NCBI GenBank assembly: GCA_963737075.1
Contig: CAVTRI010000005.1
Location: 1 to 8,411 of the forward strand
Length of the DNA stretch: 8,411 bases
Origin: CAVTRI01 sp963737075
Lineage (GTDB): Bacteria > Actinomycetota > Acidimicrobiia > Acidimicrobiales > Palsa-688
Direction: 5' to 3'
A model generated the notes under the pieces. The model did not search any database. It saw only the letters and a program-made list of their open reading frames with translations, and had not been told where the DNA came from. Below are positions 1-6,507 of this stretch, piece by piece. Position 1 is the stretch's first letter; every line of letters starts with the position of its first letter. The position numbers were made by a program, and so were the translations under genes.

Positions 1-11
1 GAAGAGGGGCC
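1..11 (+). repeat. Inverted repeat at right end of first IS
   Basis: The 11 bases gaagaggggcc are a perfect inverted copy of 1463-1473. This is the end downstream of the transposase stop. The window starts exactly on it, which suggests a contig broken at a repeated element. Confidence 0.8.
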
Positions 12-356
12 GGTTGTCAAGGGGCAGGCCTGTCTGCGCCAGCCCTGTCTTGTGTGGGAGCCGGGGTCAAGGGTTCGGCCGCAGGCCGAGCGGAGTGAGC
101 GCAGCGAGCGGAGGCCTTGACGCCGGCGGGGTCGATGGTTGTCGCCAGCCATTATGGGCTTCGTGCCGCAGCTGTGCCGCGGCACCTGGTTGCGGTCTGC
201 CTCCCGGTCATGGGTGGAGCGGTGCTCATCTCTCTATCGCCAGCTCGTGGGCGTGGACTATGCCGATGGGAGGCTCGCTCCGGTAGCGCATCTCCTTCGA
301 GGGCTGTCAAGCAGCCACGACCCCTGGTGGCGCCTGCCGAAGCGATGACTCGATCA
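1..356 (-). ncRNA. Candidate guide (bridge/seek) RNA region of the IS
   Basis: This is non-coding DNA inside the element, downstream of the transposase stop, where IS1111-type elements encode the RNA that directs target and donor recognition. It is rich in potential stems: 61-72 pairs with 115-126 (11 of 12 positions) and encloses a 6-bp hairpin 75-80/84-89; 174-185 is a perfect 12-bp palindrome; 302-306 pairs with 312-316. The octamer gtcaaggg occurs at 16-23 and again at 66-73. The location and structure are seen directly. RNA function is inferred from the family, and the exact transcript ends cannot be placed by eye. Confidence 0.4.
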
Positions 357-1403
357 TCATGCCGCCTTCGATGCGGGAAAGCCGGCGGGGGCGAAGACCT
401 CGCCGTTGGCGAGCATGTGCCAGATGGCTTCGGCCAGTCTGCGGGCGAGGTCGACCCGGGCGACCTTCTTGCCCCGCTGCCGACCGAGACGTTTGGCGGT
501 GCGCTGGTAGCGCTCGGCGTACACCGGATGTTGGGAGGCTTTGGTGGTCGCCTCGATGAGCGCCCAGCGCAGGTACTTGGGGCCGTTCTTGGCCAGGCTG
601 CCCCTGTGGTCGGACTGGCCGGACTGATAGACGCGCGGGCACAGTCCGGTGTAGCCGCACAGCTTGACGGGAGTGGGGAAACGGGCGATGTCGCCGATCT
701 CGGCGGCGATGGTGTAGGCCAGCACCCACGAGATTCCGGGCACCGTGAGTAGCAGCCGCATGTACGGGTGGTCGACGCCCTCGGCCTTGAGCTCGTCCTC
801 GAGGGTGGCGATCTCGAAGCTGAGGGTGTCGATCAGCCGGATCGCCGCTTCAACGTCCCCGCGCCACGGCTCAGGGAACTGGAGCCGGTCCAACAGGTCA
901 CGGCCCTCGATACCGAATAAATCGGCGACTGGGCAGGGGTGACCGAACGCCACCAGCGCGGCGTGCACCCGGTTCTTCAATGCCGTGCGGTGTCGAACCA
1001 GATGCAGCCTCCAGCGGGCCAACTCCCGGGCACCACGGGTGGCCGGGTCCGGCAACCAAATGGAAGGGACCAGATCCCGGCGGGACAGTTCGGCCAGCAC
1101 CCAGGCGTCGATACGGTCCGTCTTACAAGCCAGAGGGGCCAACCCCTTCACCTTGGCGGCGTCCGCGATCTCCACCCGCCAGCCCGCCAACTCCAGGGTG
1201 TCGTGCACGAAGCGGGCGCCGTTCATCGACTCGATCACCGCCATCACATGCCGCCCTCCCGGCTGGCGGGCCACCTTGCGCACCAACCCCCGCAGCCCCA
1301 GCAGATCCGGGGGCACGCTCATCGCGGCCACCGTGGTGCCATCCTCGGCCAACAAGTGCACCTCCAGCGACTTGCGTGACAAATCCAACCCAGCGTGCAA
1401 CAT
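357..1403 (-). CDS. IS110-family DEDD transposase
   Basis: This is the recombinase that excises and inserts the element under guide-RNA direction. The 348-aa length is normal for the family. The N-terminal RuvC-like DEDD domain shows D7 (GLDLSRKS), E58 (AVIESMN), then D96 and D99 in KTDRIDA. A helical middle region follows (about 120-205). The C-terminal Transposase_20 domain starts near the PGI motif at 222-224 and contains YQSGQS with the expected catalytic serine at 261, followed by a GPKYLRWAL motif. Every key residue is present and the frame is unbroken, so it looks functional. The ATG at 1403 is supported by a gggagg ribosome site at 1418-1413 with a 9-nt spacer. The short upstream region carries a hairpin (1436-1457). 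It differs clearly from the second transposase in the window, which has KSDVADAEW in place of KTDRIDA, so the two are not copies of one element. Confidence 0.95.
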   Translation of the reverse strand: MLHAGLDLSRKSLEVHLLAEDGTTVAAMSVPPDLLGLRGLVRKVARQPGGRHVMAVIESMNGARFVHDTLELAGWRVEIADAAKVKGLAPLACKTDRIDAWVLAELSRRDLVPSIWLPDPATRGARELARWRLHLVRHRTALKNRVHAALVAFGHPCPVADLFGIEGRDLLDRLQFPEPWRGDVEAAIRLIDTLSFEIATLEDELKAEGVDHPYMRLLLTVPGISWVLAYTIAAEIGDIARFPTPVKLCGYTGLCPRVYQSGQSDHRGSLAKNGPKYLRWALIEATTKASQHPVYAERYQRTAKRLGRQRGKKVARVDLARRLAEAIWHMLANGEVFAPAGFPASKAA

Positions 1404-1435
1404 TGGTCATGGCCTCCCTTGGTGATGGGGTAATT

Positions 1436-1457
1436 CGGTGACAACACGCTGTCACCG
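1436..1457. other. Hairpin in the left end of the first IS
   Basis: cggtgaca (1436-1443) and tgtcaccg (1450-1457) form a perfect 8-bp stem around a 6-nt loop, between the inverted end and the transposase ribosome site. It could be a transposase or guide-RNA recognition structure, or could limit read-through translation from outside. The function is not known from the sequence. Confidence 0.5.
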
Positions 1458-1462
1458 GGGGA

Positions 1463-1473
1463 GGCCCCTCTTC
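1463..1473 (-). repeat. Inverted repeat at left end of first IS
   Basis: ggcccctcttc is a perfect reverse complement of 1-11. It lies about 60 nt upstream of the transposase start and marks the promoter-proximal end of the element. Confidence 0.8.
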
Positions 1474-1637
1474 ATGGCATTCCTAGGGGCTCAGATGGTC
1501 TGGATGCCGGCCAGGCCGACAGCGCTCGCGGCGACGGACGCCACTCCCCCAACCGCGCCGACAGGGTGTCAGCGTGAGGGAGGTCAGCGGGGCCGCCGCC
1601 CTTGCGTAGGTCGGGAACACGCCGTCCAGACCGAGGG
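1474..1637. other. Spacer between IS and hydrolase, possible gene-end remnant
   Basis: This 164-bp stretch has no intact gene. On the minus strand, an Ala/Gly/Val-rich run (GAVGGVASVAASAVGLAGIQ) ends at a stop codon at about 1490. It is cut off upstream by a stop and has no start. It could be the C-terminal tail of a lost gene truncated before the IS, or chance in GC-rich DNA. I do not recognise it. Confidence 0.25.
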
Positions 1638-2463
1638 CTAGGTGGCCGCGGCCGCCATCGTCCGTTGGATGCCTTCGAGGACCGCTTGACCGGGTTGGGC
1701 GGGGACGTTGACCGAAGCGACGTCGCGAATGAGCTCGACGGCGCGCGGCACGTAGCTTCCCGCGATGACGGGGGTGTGGGCGCCGGCGATGGCCGTTGTC
1801 TTCAGTGACGCCAACGAGTTCACGCAACGCTGGAACCGGGCACCGTCGACGAGGTCCAGCCACGGGCTCAGGTAGTGGGCGAACATTGCGAGCCCGGCCT
1901 GCCATAAGCGGTCGTCGAGTTCGGCGACGTGGGAGACGGGTGTCGGCGTCGGGGTGGCGAAACAGTCCGACGCCCAGTACACACCGGTGGCGGTGTCGTA
2001 CAGGCCGCGAGTGGTCGGGGAGTCGTACACGGGCGGGCGCAGCGCGTACAGGCGCCGGTCGCCGACGTCGAGGTGTTCGCCGTCATCCAGCCAGCGCTGC
2101 CGGGTGGGTGGGACCGCCAGCGTGGCGCCCATGCGCTCGTTGATGAACCAGTTGGCGACCAGGGTGGCGTTGGGGGCGGCCGCCACGAGGGCGTTCACGT
2201 TGCCGGTGTGGTCGACGTCGTCGTGGCTGAGCACCACCCAGCGGAGGTGGTCGGGGTCGACGAGGCTGAACACGTCGGTGAGGAATTGGTCGTGGTTGGC
2301 GGCGACGCCGGTGTCGACCACGACCGGTTGGGCGGCGCGAATCACGAGGGTGTTGAGCGGTACCGACACCGGGGCACTGCCCTTCGCCCTGGTGGTCGTA
2401 GATGACGACGGTGTCACCCGCGATCTCGGTGGGCTCGAGACGGGTCTTGGCCAGAGTTGACAT
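1638..2463 (-). pseudogene. MBL-fold (ODP/diiron-type) hydrolase, frameshifted
   Basis: This is a metallo-beta-lactamase-fold hydrolase or oxidoreductase of about 274 aa when restored; the substrate is unknown. The start at 2463 (MSTLAKTRLEPTEI) has an excellent aggagg site at 2478-2473, 9 nt away. That frame reads to YDHQGEGQ, after which homology continues only in the next frame (APVSVPLNTL). Removing one base near 2376 restores a continuous protein, so this is a one-base insertion. Past the break the frame is clean to the TAG at 1638. Visible motifs, in restored numbering: VVVDTG, then HDDVDH at 80-85, SDCF with D166, and GAHTP with H229. HDDVDH resembles the HxExDH ligand motif of flavodiiron/ODP proteins with Asp replacing Glu, which points to a diiron rather than dizinc site. 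An internal start could still express residues from about 2417 down, but without the N-terminal strands. The gene is divergent from the regulator at 2666. Confidence 0.8.
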
Positions 2464-2472
2464 GTCCGGGTT

Positions 2473-2478
2473 CCTCCT
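2473..2478 (-). promoter_or_regulatory. Ribosome binding site deciding hydrolase start
   Basis: aggagg on the minus strand sits 9 nt before the ATG at 2463. It shows that translation starts upstream of the frameshift, so the downstream open frame is not a complete gene. Confidence 0.8.
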
Positions 2479-2523
2479 GGGGGTGAGTTGATGCCACGGT
2501 GCGCCCCGGCCCTTGGGGGCTTC

Positions 2524-2550
2524 CTGGACTTCGCTAGGACGCGCTAGGAC
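2524..2550. promoter_or_regulatory. Three short direct repeats at 10-bp period, candidate operator
   Basis: ctaggac occurs at 2534-2540 and 2544-2550, within a 9-bp direct repeat cgctaggac at 2532-2540 and 2542-2550. A degenerate copy, ctggac, starts at 2524. All three start 10 bp apart, about one helical turn. The site lies between the divergent hydrolase and regulator starts. SARP-family regulators bind short direct repeats spaced near a helical turn (usually 11 bp), so this could be the regulator's own operator. That assignment is inference. Confidence 0.35.
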
Positions 2551-2647
2551 TGGGTTCGAGAAGGGGACCCCAATGCGTGAACCCCGGGCGCGACACGGGC
2601 TGGCCCCTGCCGGCCGGGAGCCAATACGGATCACCCCGGTGGTGGCC

Positions 2648-2665
2648 GGCGGTAACGTCACCGCC
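2648..2665. promoter_or_regulatory. 18-bp dyad abutting the regulator start codon
   Basis: ggcggtaacgtcaccgcc is a dyad with 8 of 9 base pairs matching. It ends at the base before the ATG at 2666. No ribosome site is visible there. It may be an operator over the initiation region or an RNA hairpin limiting translation. GC-rich DNA makes some chance dyads likely. Confidence 0.3.
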
Positions 2666-3465
2666 ATGGGCGAGGAGCCCGCCACGCTGCACGTCGCCGC
2701 ACTAGGCCCGCTGAACGTGTGGGCGCGACGGCCGACGGCTCGACCTCGGCCCGCGCCGCCAACGGGGCGTCCTCGCCGTCCTCGCCAACAGCGTCGTTTC
2801 CGCCGATCGCCTCATGGACCAGCTGTGGGCCGGCCAGCCACCACCTTCCGCCGCCGGCACCGTCCACGCCTACCTGTCCAACCTACGCCGGGTGCTGGAA
2901 CCGGGCCGGCCGGCGCGGGCCGCCACCGTATTGGTGTCCGAACCCGCCGGTTACCGCCTTCGCGTCGACGCCGCCCACTACGACGTGCTCCGTTTCGAAC
3001 AGGTGCTGGCCGCCGCCCGGCGTGAGGCCAACCCGGAGGACACGTTGGCCCTCTACGACCAGGCGCTCGGGCTGTGGTACGGGCCCGCACTGGCCGACTT
3101 CGAATACGAAGACTTCACCGTCGCCTGGCGGGCCCGCCTGGACGAACACCGGGCGCGCGCCGTGGAAGCCCGCCTTGAGCTGCTCCTCGCCGTCGGGCAC
3201 GCCGCCGACGCCGCCGTCGACGTCGCCGACGCCGTCGCCACCTGGCCCGTCCGCGAACACCTGCGCGCCCTGCAGGTCACCGCCCTCGCCCGGGCCGGGC
3301 GCGAACCCGAAGCGCTACGGGCCTACGAAGGCGCCCGCCGCTACCTGGCCGACGAGCTTGGGCTGTCCCCCGGACCCGAACTGGAAACCGCCTACCGGCA
3401 CGCCCTCGTCGGTGATCACGCCCGCCGGCGCCACGCCGGCGCCATGTGTGGCGGCGACGGCGGCG
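2666..3465 (+). other. SARP DNA-binding plus BTAD module (frames 2 then 3)
   Basis: The first 18 codons read LHVAALGPLNVW. After the extra G at 2723 the continuation is RDGRRLDLGPRRQRGVLAVL, with the helix-turn-helix region SADRLMDQLWAGQPP and the wing segment AYLSNLRRVLEP. The BTAD all-helical region follows (WYGPALADF, AREPEALRAYEGARR and LADELGLSPGPELE), ending near 3400. These are standard landmarks of SARP proteins. This reading frame stops at 3524, which would leave a SARP-only product if nothing else compensates. Confidence 0.85.
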
Positions 3466-4020
3466 ATGACCGGCCCGGCGGCGCTCATCCCCGAGCCGGG
3501 GGTGTACGCCTTTTTGTTCACTGACCTCGAAGGTTCCACCCCCCAGTGGGAGGCCCACCCGGTCGAGATGGCCGCCGCCGTCGCTCGCCACGATCAACTG
3601 GTCCGAGCCGCCGTAACCGCCCATGACGGGCAGGTGTTCTCCACCGGCGGCGACGGGTTCGCCGTCGTGTTCCCCACCCCCGCCGGCGCCGTCCATACTG
3701 CGCTCGGGTTGCAGCGGGCCCTCGCCGCTGAAGCATGGCGCCCGGAGATCACGATCCGGGCCCGCATGGCGGTGCACGCCGGCACCGCGGAACGACGCGA
3801 CGCCAACTTCTTCGGCACCGAAGTGAACCGCGCTGCCCGCCTCGCCGCCGCCGCCCACGGCGGCCAGCTGGTGGTCTCCCAGGCCGCCGCCGACCTGCTG
3901 GGCGGCAGCCTGGAGCCCGGCGCCGAGCTGGTCGACCTCGGCCACTACATGCTCAAAGGCCTCACCCGGCCCGAACGGATCCACCAGATCGTCGCCCCCG
4001 GCCTGGCCGGCGCCGAGCGC
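3466..4020 (+). other. Class III adenylate/guanylate cyclase domain
   Basis: The frame is clean. The first metal-binding aspartate lies in FLFTDLEGS (Asp codon 3523). The second is in STGGDGFAVVF (Asp codon 3652). GTEVNRAARL contains the Asn and Arg expected for transition-state stabilisation. The fold is complete up to KGLTRPERIHQI. Catalytic residues are retained, so this part alone does not look degenerate. An ATG at 3466 (MTGPAALIPEPG) could start it as a separate protein, but there is no convincing ribosome site. Confidence 0.85.
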
Positions 4021-4059
4021 GGGTTGCGGGCCACCCCCGCAGACGAGGGGAACCTGCCA

Positions 4060-4870
4060 GCACCCGTCACCTCATTCGTCGGCCGCCAAGATGAACTGGC
4101 CGCCCTCGTCAACCAGGTCCATGCCCAGCCCGTGGTGTCTCTGGTCGGCCCGGGCGGCGTCGGCAAGACGCGCCTGGCCCTGGAAGCCGCCCACCGGTTG
4201 GCGGGGGCGTTCCCGGACGGGCGGTGGCTGTGCGAACTGGCACCGGTGGCCAGCCCCGCCGACGTCGCCTGGGCCGTCGCCGGAGTGCTGCGGGCCCGCC
4301 CCGCCGAAGGTGGCAGCGTCGTGGACGCCGTGGTCGAGCACCTGTTCGGCCGGCGGGCCCTGCTGATGGTGGACAACTGCGAACACGTCCTGGACGCCGC
4401 CGCCGAGCTCGTCGCCCGGGTGACGGCCGCCTGCCCCACCGTTGCCGTGCTGGCGACCAGCCGGGAACCTCTGGCCGTCCCCGCCGAACAGGTGTGGCCG
4501 GTGGCCGGGCTCGACGTGGCCGTCGACGCCGCCCGTGCCCGCACGATGACGGTCGCCGACCTCGCCGCTCGACTCGACGACCGGTTCCGGCTCTTGCGAG
4601 CCCCCGCCCGGGGACGGGCCGGGCGGCACCAAACCCTGCTGGCCGCCGTCGACTGGTCCTATCAGCTCCTCGACGATCGGGAGCGGGCGCTGTTCGACCG
4701 CCTGTCGGGCTTCCCGGGATCCTTCGACGCCCCGGCTGCGACCGCGGTGTGCGGCTCACCACCCGTCTCGGCCGACATCGTCGACGAGCTCTTGCACCAG
4801 CTGGTGGACAAGTCGGTCGTCATCGCCGACCGGTCCGCCCCTAGGACCCGGTTTTCGCTGCTGGAGACGC
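4060..4870 (+). other. NB-ARC/STAND ATPase with winged helix, GxP block deleted
   Basis: The P-loop GPGGVGKTR is encoded from 4147. Walker B LLMVDNCEHV has its Asp codon at 4372. The sensor segment AVLATSREPL follows near 4447. After WPVAGLDVAVDAA the sequence jumps directly to RTMTVADLAARLDDRFRLL. Relatives have a few tens of residues in between, including CRRLDGIPLAIELAA. The winged-helix stretch HQTLLAAVDWSYQLLDDRER and FSLLETLR then follow. Nucleotide switching should be impaired without the GxP motif. Confidence 0.8.
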
Positions 4871-4879
4871 TCCGCCCGA

Positions 4880-5856
4880 TCGGCGCGGGCCGACCTGGTC
4901 GCTGCCAACTCCGCCGAGGGCCGGGGATGGTTCCGGCGGGAGTGGCACAACGTACGCGCCGCCGTCCACGTGGCGCTCGCCCAGCAAGACCGGGTCACCT
5001 TGATCGGCCTGCTCGAGGCCACCCACTGGTATGCCGAAGCGGCCGGCGTGGTCGAAGTCGGCGCCTGGGCGGCGGCCGGCGTGGAACGCTTCGGCCCCCA
5101 CCCCGCCCTCCTCGGCCCCGTCGCCTTCTACGCCCAGATGCGGGGCGACAACGACCAAGCCAGGGCGCTGGTCGAAACCGGGATCGCTGCCGCCGGCCCC
5201 GACGACCCGGACACCCGGCTCTGCTGGCACTCGCTTTTTCTCCTCCACTTTTACGGCGGCAACCCGCCCGCCGCGATGGACGCCGAAGTCAAGGTCGTTG
5301 CCCTCACCGACCCGGCCGCCGCCAGTGGCTCGAAGAGGCGGCCCGGATCGCAGCTCCCCTCCACAACCCCACCCTGCGGATGTGGCTGACGTTCATGTGC
5401 ACCGGTCACGCCTTCGCTGAAGGCCGAGACGCCGACGCTTTCGACGGGTTCTCCCAGGCGGCGCTACAAGCGGCCGACTGCGAGGCCACGGTGTGGGAGA
5501 CTCGCGCACTGATATTACAGGCCAGCCTCGGCCTCGGCCGCCCTGACGTCGACGCCCTTCACCACCGCGTCCTGACCCGGTTCTATGCCATGCGGAGCTG
5601 GAGTGATGTGCTGGCCGCCTGCGAGTGGACTCTGACGACGTGGGCACACCAAGGCCGCCTCCGCGACGCCGGCACCATCCTCGGGTTCTTGGACGCCAAC
5701 GACATACACCACAGCCTGACCGCCGCCCTGCGAGCCGCCGCCGCGCCCATCATCCGCGGCGACCCCGACGGCGAGCGGGCGGTCCAGCACGGGGCGACGA
5801 TGAGCCGGGACGAACTCGTCACCTACGTCATCGAACGCCTCGCCGCAACGTCCTGA
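4880..5856 (+). other. C-terminal TPR-like helical region in two frames
   Basis: From about 4880 the plausible protein is in the second frame (GWFRREWHNVRAAVHVALAQ, then LLEATHWYAEAAG and HSLFLLHFYGGNP) until about 5320. It then returns to the frame that ends at 5856 (QWLEEAARIAAPLHNPTLRM, ACEWTLTTWAHQGRLRD). The second-frame segment meets a stop at 5387-5389. These are Ala-rich helical repeats as in the C-terminal sensor part of AfsR-like proteins. The joint at 4880 also seems to have lost sequence normally found after LLETLRQY. Confidence 0.7.
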
Positions 5857-6121
5857 ATAACCCCGTCCACCGCTCTCAGCTCCGCCCGCTCAGGCGCGCA
5901 GCGACCCCACAGGGTCCATCGCATATTGCCGCCGTCGCATCACTCACGTTGCCACGTGTGACCCAGCGTCACCTGCGCCCAAACTGGCGTTCGCCCGGGC
6001 TCGACCACGTCCTTTCAGTGCCGGTAGTGGACGCAACGGTCGGGTCGCACCCCTCTTGACAGAGAATTCAATAATGGTAAGGCCGAAAGCGACTAGCTGA
6101 CGCGGCGGCCCGGCTAAAGCC
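5857..6121. other. Intergenic region without a supported gene
   Basis: No coding frame here resembles a known protein. Two small adjoining hairpins are visible (cacgt/acgtg near 5946-5959 and gtgac/gtcac near 5958-5972), which might end transcription of the regulator, though no T-run follows. TTGACA at 6056-6061 matches a -35 consensus, but no good -10 lies 16-18 bp downstream. The local DNA at 6056-6080 is AT-rich against its surroundings. Confidence 0.4.
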
Positions 6122-6218
6122 ATGTTGGAACGGCTCCGGATCGCGGACCTCGCCGACCACGACTCAGCACCCGCACAGGCAGCGGCCAGTAACCTCAGCC
6201 TCGTGGCGTTGGAGCGCA

Positions 6219-6418
6219 TCGTCGGTCGCCCAGCTGCTGCGCGACGCCGGCCACCTCGAGGACCGCGATTTGCTTGGGTTCCCGACGAGGCGGTGCTGAA
6301 GGAGGCGAGCGACGAGGCGCGCGTCCTGGTCTCGGCCGTCACCGACTTCAGCGAGCTGAATGACACGCCGCAATGGAAGCCACGGAATTCCTCCGGAGAA
6401 CAGGGAGCGTCGATCTGA
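6219..6418 (+). pseudogene. Remnant of DUF5615 PIN-like toxin gene
   Basis: Two pieces in different frames resemble consecutive parts of DUF5615 (PIN-like, usually the toxin of a DUF433/DUF5615 pair). One is SVAQLLRDAGHLEDRDLLGF from about 6222, the other is VPDEAVLKEASDEARVLVSA from about 6280, ending in VTDFSEL. The frame changes near 6280-6290. The start with its first conserved Asp is missing, the segment after RDAGH is short, and the usual TxDxDF motif reads SAVTDF with one Asp lost. After FSEL the sequence leaves the family and stops at 6418. No antitoxin gene is recognisable upstream. I am fairly confident in the family and confident that it is non-functional. An open frame from 6122 covers the second piece, but its first 50 codons look like noise. 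Confidence 0.6.
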
Positions 6419-6438
6419 CGCTCCCTGTTCTTCTCCGG
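6393..6438. terminator. Strong hairpin between convergent genes, likely bidirectional terminator
   Basis: The left arm 6393-6411 and right arm 6417-6438 pair over a 5-nt loop. The inner 15 bp from agaacagggagcgtc are perfect, and the outer ccggag/ctccgg pairs after a 3-nt bulge. The hairpin lies just past the toxin remnant (plus) and 70 nt past the cupin stop (minus), where a shared terminator is expected. There is no T-run on either side, so a non-canonical terminator or a mobile palindromic repeat is also possible. Confidence 0.6.
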
Positions 6439-6481
6439 GATCCGCCTCAGGTACAACCGGGAGCTCGGCCGTCAGTATGAC

Positions 6482-6499
6482 CCCTGAGAACCCTGAGAA
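6482..6499. repeat. Tandem 9-bp duplication
   Basis: ccctgagaa occurs twice in a row, at 6482-6490 and 6491-6499, immediately after the stop of the cupin gene. It is probably a slippage product with no evident function. Confidence 0.6.
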
Positions 6500-6507
6500 C
6501 CCCGCGT

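Larger units (their letters stand above)
1..1473 (-). mobile_element. IS110-superfamily insertion sequence, IS1111-like architecture
   Basis: Positions 1-11 (gaagaggggcc) are the exact reverse complement of 1463-1473, so the element has perfect 11-bp inverted ends about 1.47 kb apart, a normal size for this superfamily. Inside lies one transposase gene on the minus strand. Only about 70 nt separate its start from one end, and about 356 nt separate its stop from the other. Known biology: IS1111-subgroup elements carry subterminal inverted repeats of about 11-12 bp and encode their guide RNA between the transposase stop and the right end. IS110-subgroup elements lack such repeats and carry the RNA upstream. 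The layout here fits IS1111. In that subgroup the repeats sit a few bases inside the true tips, so the real boundary may lie just before base 1 and just after 1473. No direct target duplication can be judged because the left flank is outside the window. Confidence 0.8.
2666..5856 (+). pseudogene. SARP/BTAD - adenylate cyclase - NB-ARC (STAND) - TPR regulator, broken
   Basis: This is the remnant of a large AfsR-like cytoplasmic transcription regulator. Domain order: OmpR-like DNA-binding domain plus BTAD (2666 to about 3410), class III nucleotide cyclase (about 3490-4000), NB-ARC ATPase (about 4060-4530), winged-helix region (about 4540-4870) and TPR-like helices (about 4880-5856). The sense frame changes four times: an extra G in the run 2721-2723; a shift between about 3403 and 3465; a shift with apparent missing sequence near 4880; and a shift near 5320. 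A further in-frame loss near 4520-4540 removes the segment between the NB-ARC core and winged helix, including the GxPLA motif that is nearly invariant in this family. Because the DNA has few stops, one frame stays open from 2719 to 5856 (1045 codons), but its stretches 2719 to about 3410 and about 4880-5320 are out-of-frame nonsense. The start at 2666 (MGEEPATLHVAALGPLNV) matches the usual SARP beginning. An alternative is two overlapping genes, with the cyclase part starting at the ATG at 3466. Confidence 0.85.

Noticed and set aside
88..112. Short repeated gagcg/gcgag units resembling a repeat array
   Set aside because: They are too short and irregular for a CRISPR array, and are better explained as paired strands of the structured IS end.
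117..752. A 211-codon plus-strand open frame at the left end
   Set aside because: It is antisense to the first transposase and runs through the IS non-coding end; no family resemblance.
3277..3984. A 235-codon minus-strand open frame
   Set aside because: It is antisense to the BTAD and cyclase modules, whose motifs are unambiguous on the plus strand.
2666..5856. Pure sequencing error as the cause of all regulator disruptions
   Set aside because: The single-base shifts could be errors, but the loss of the GxP block and the missing sequence near 4880 are too large for that, and neighbouring transposase and cupin frames are clean.
6056..6083. A sigma-70-type promoter starting with TTGACA
   Set aside because: The -35 match is exact, but no acceptable -10 lies at the required spacing; not listed as a promoter.
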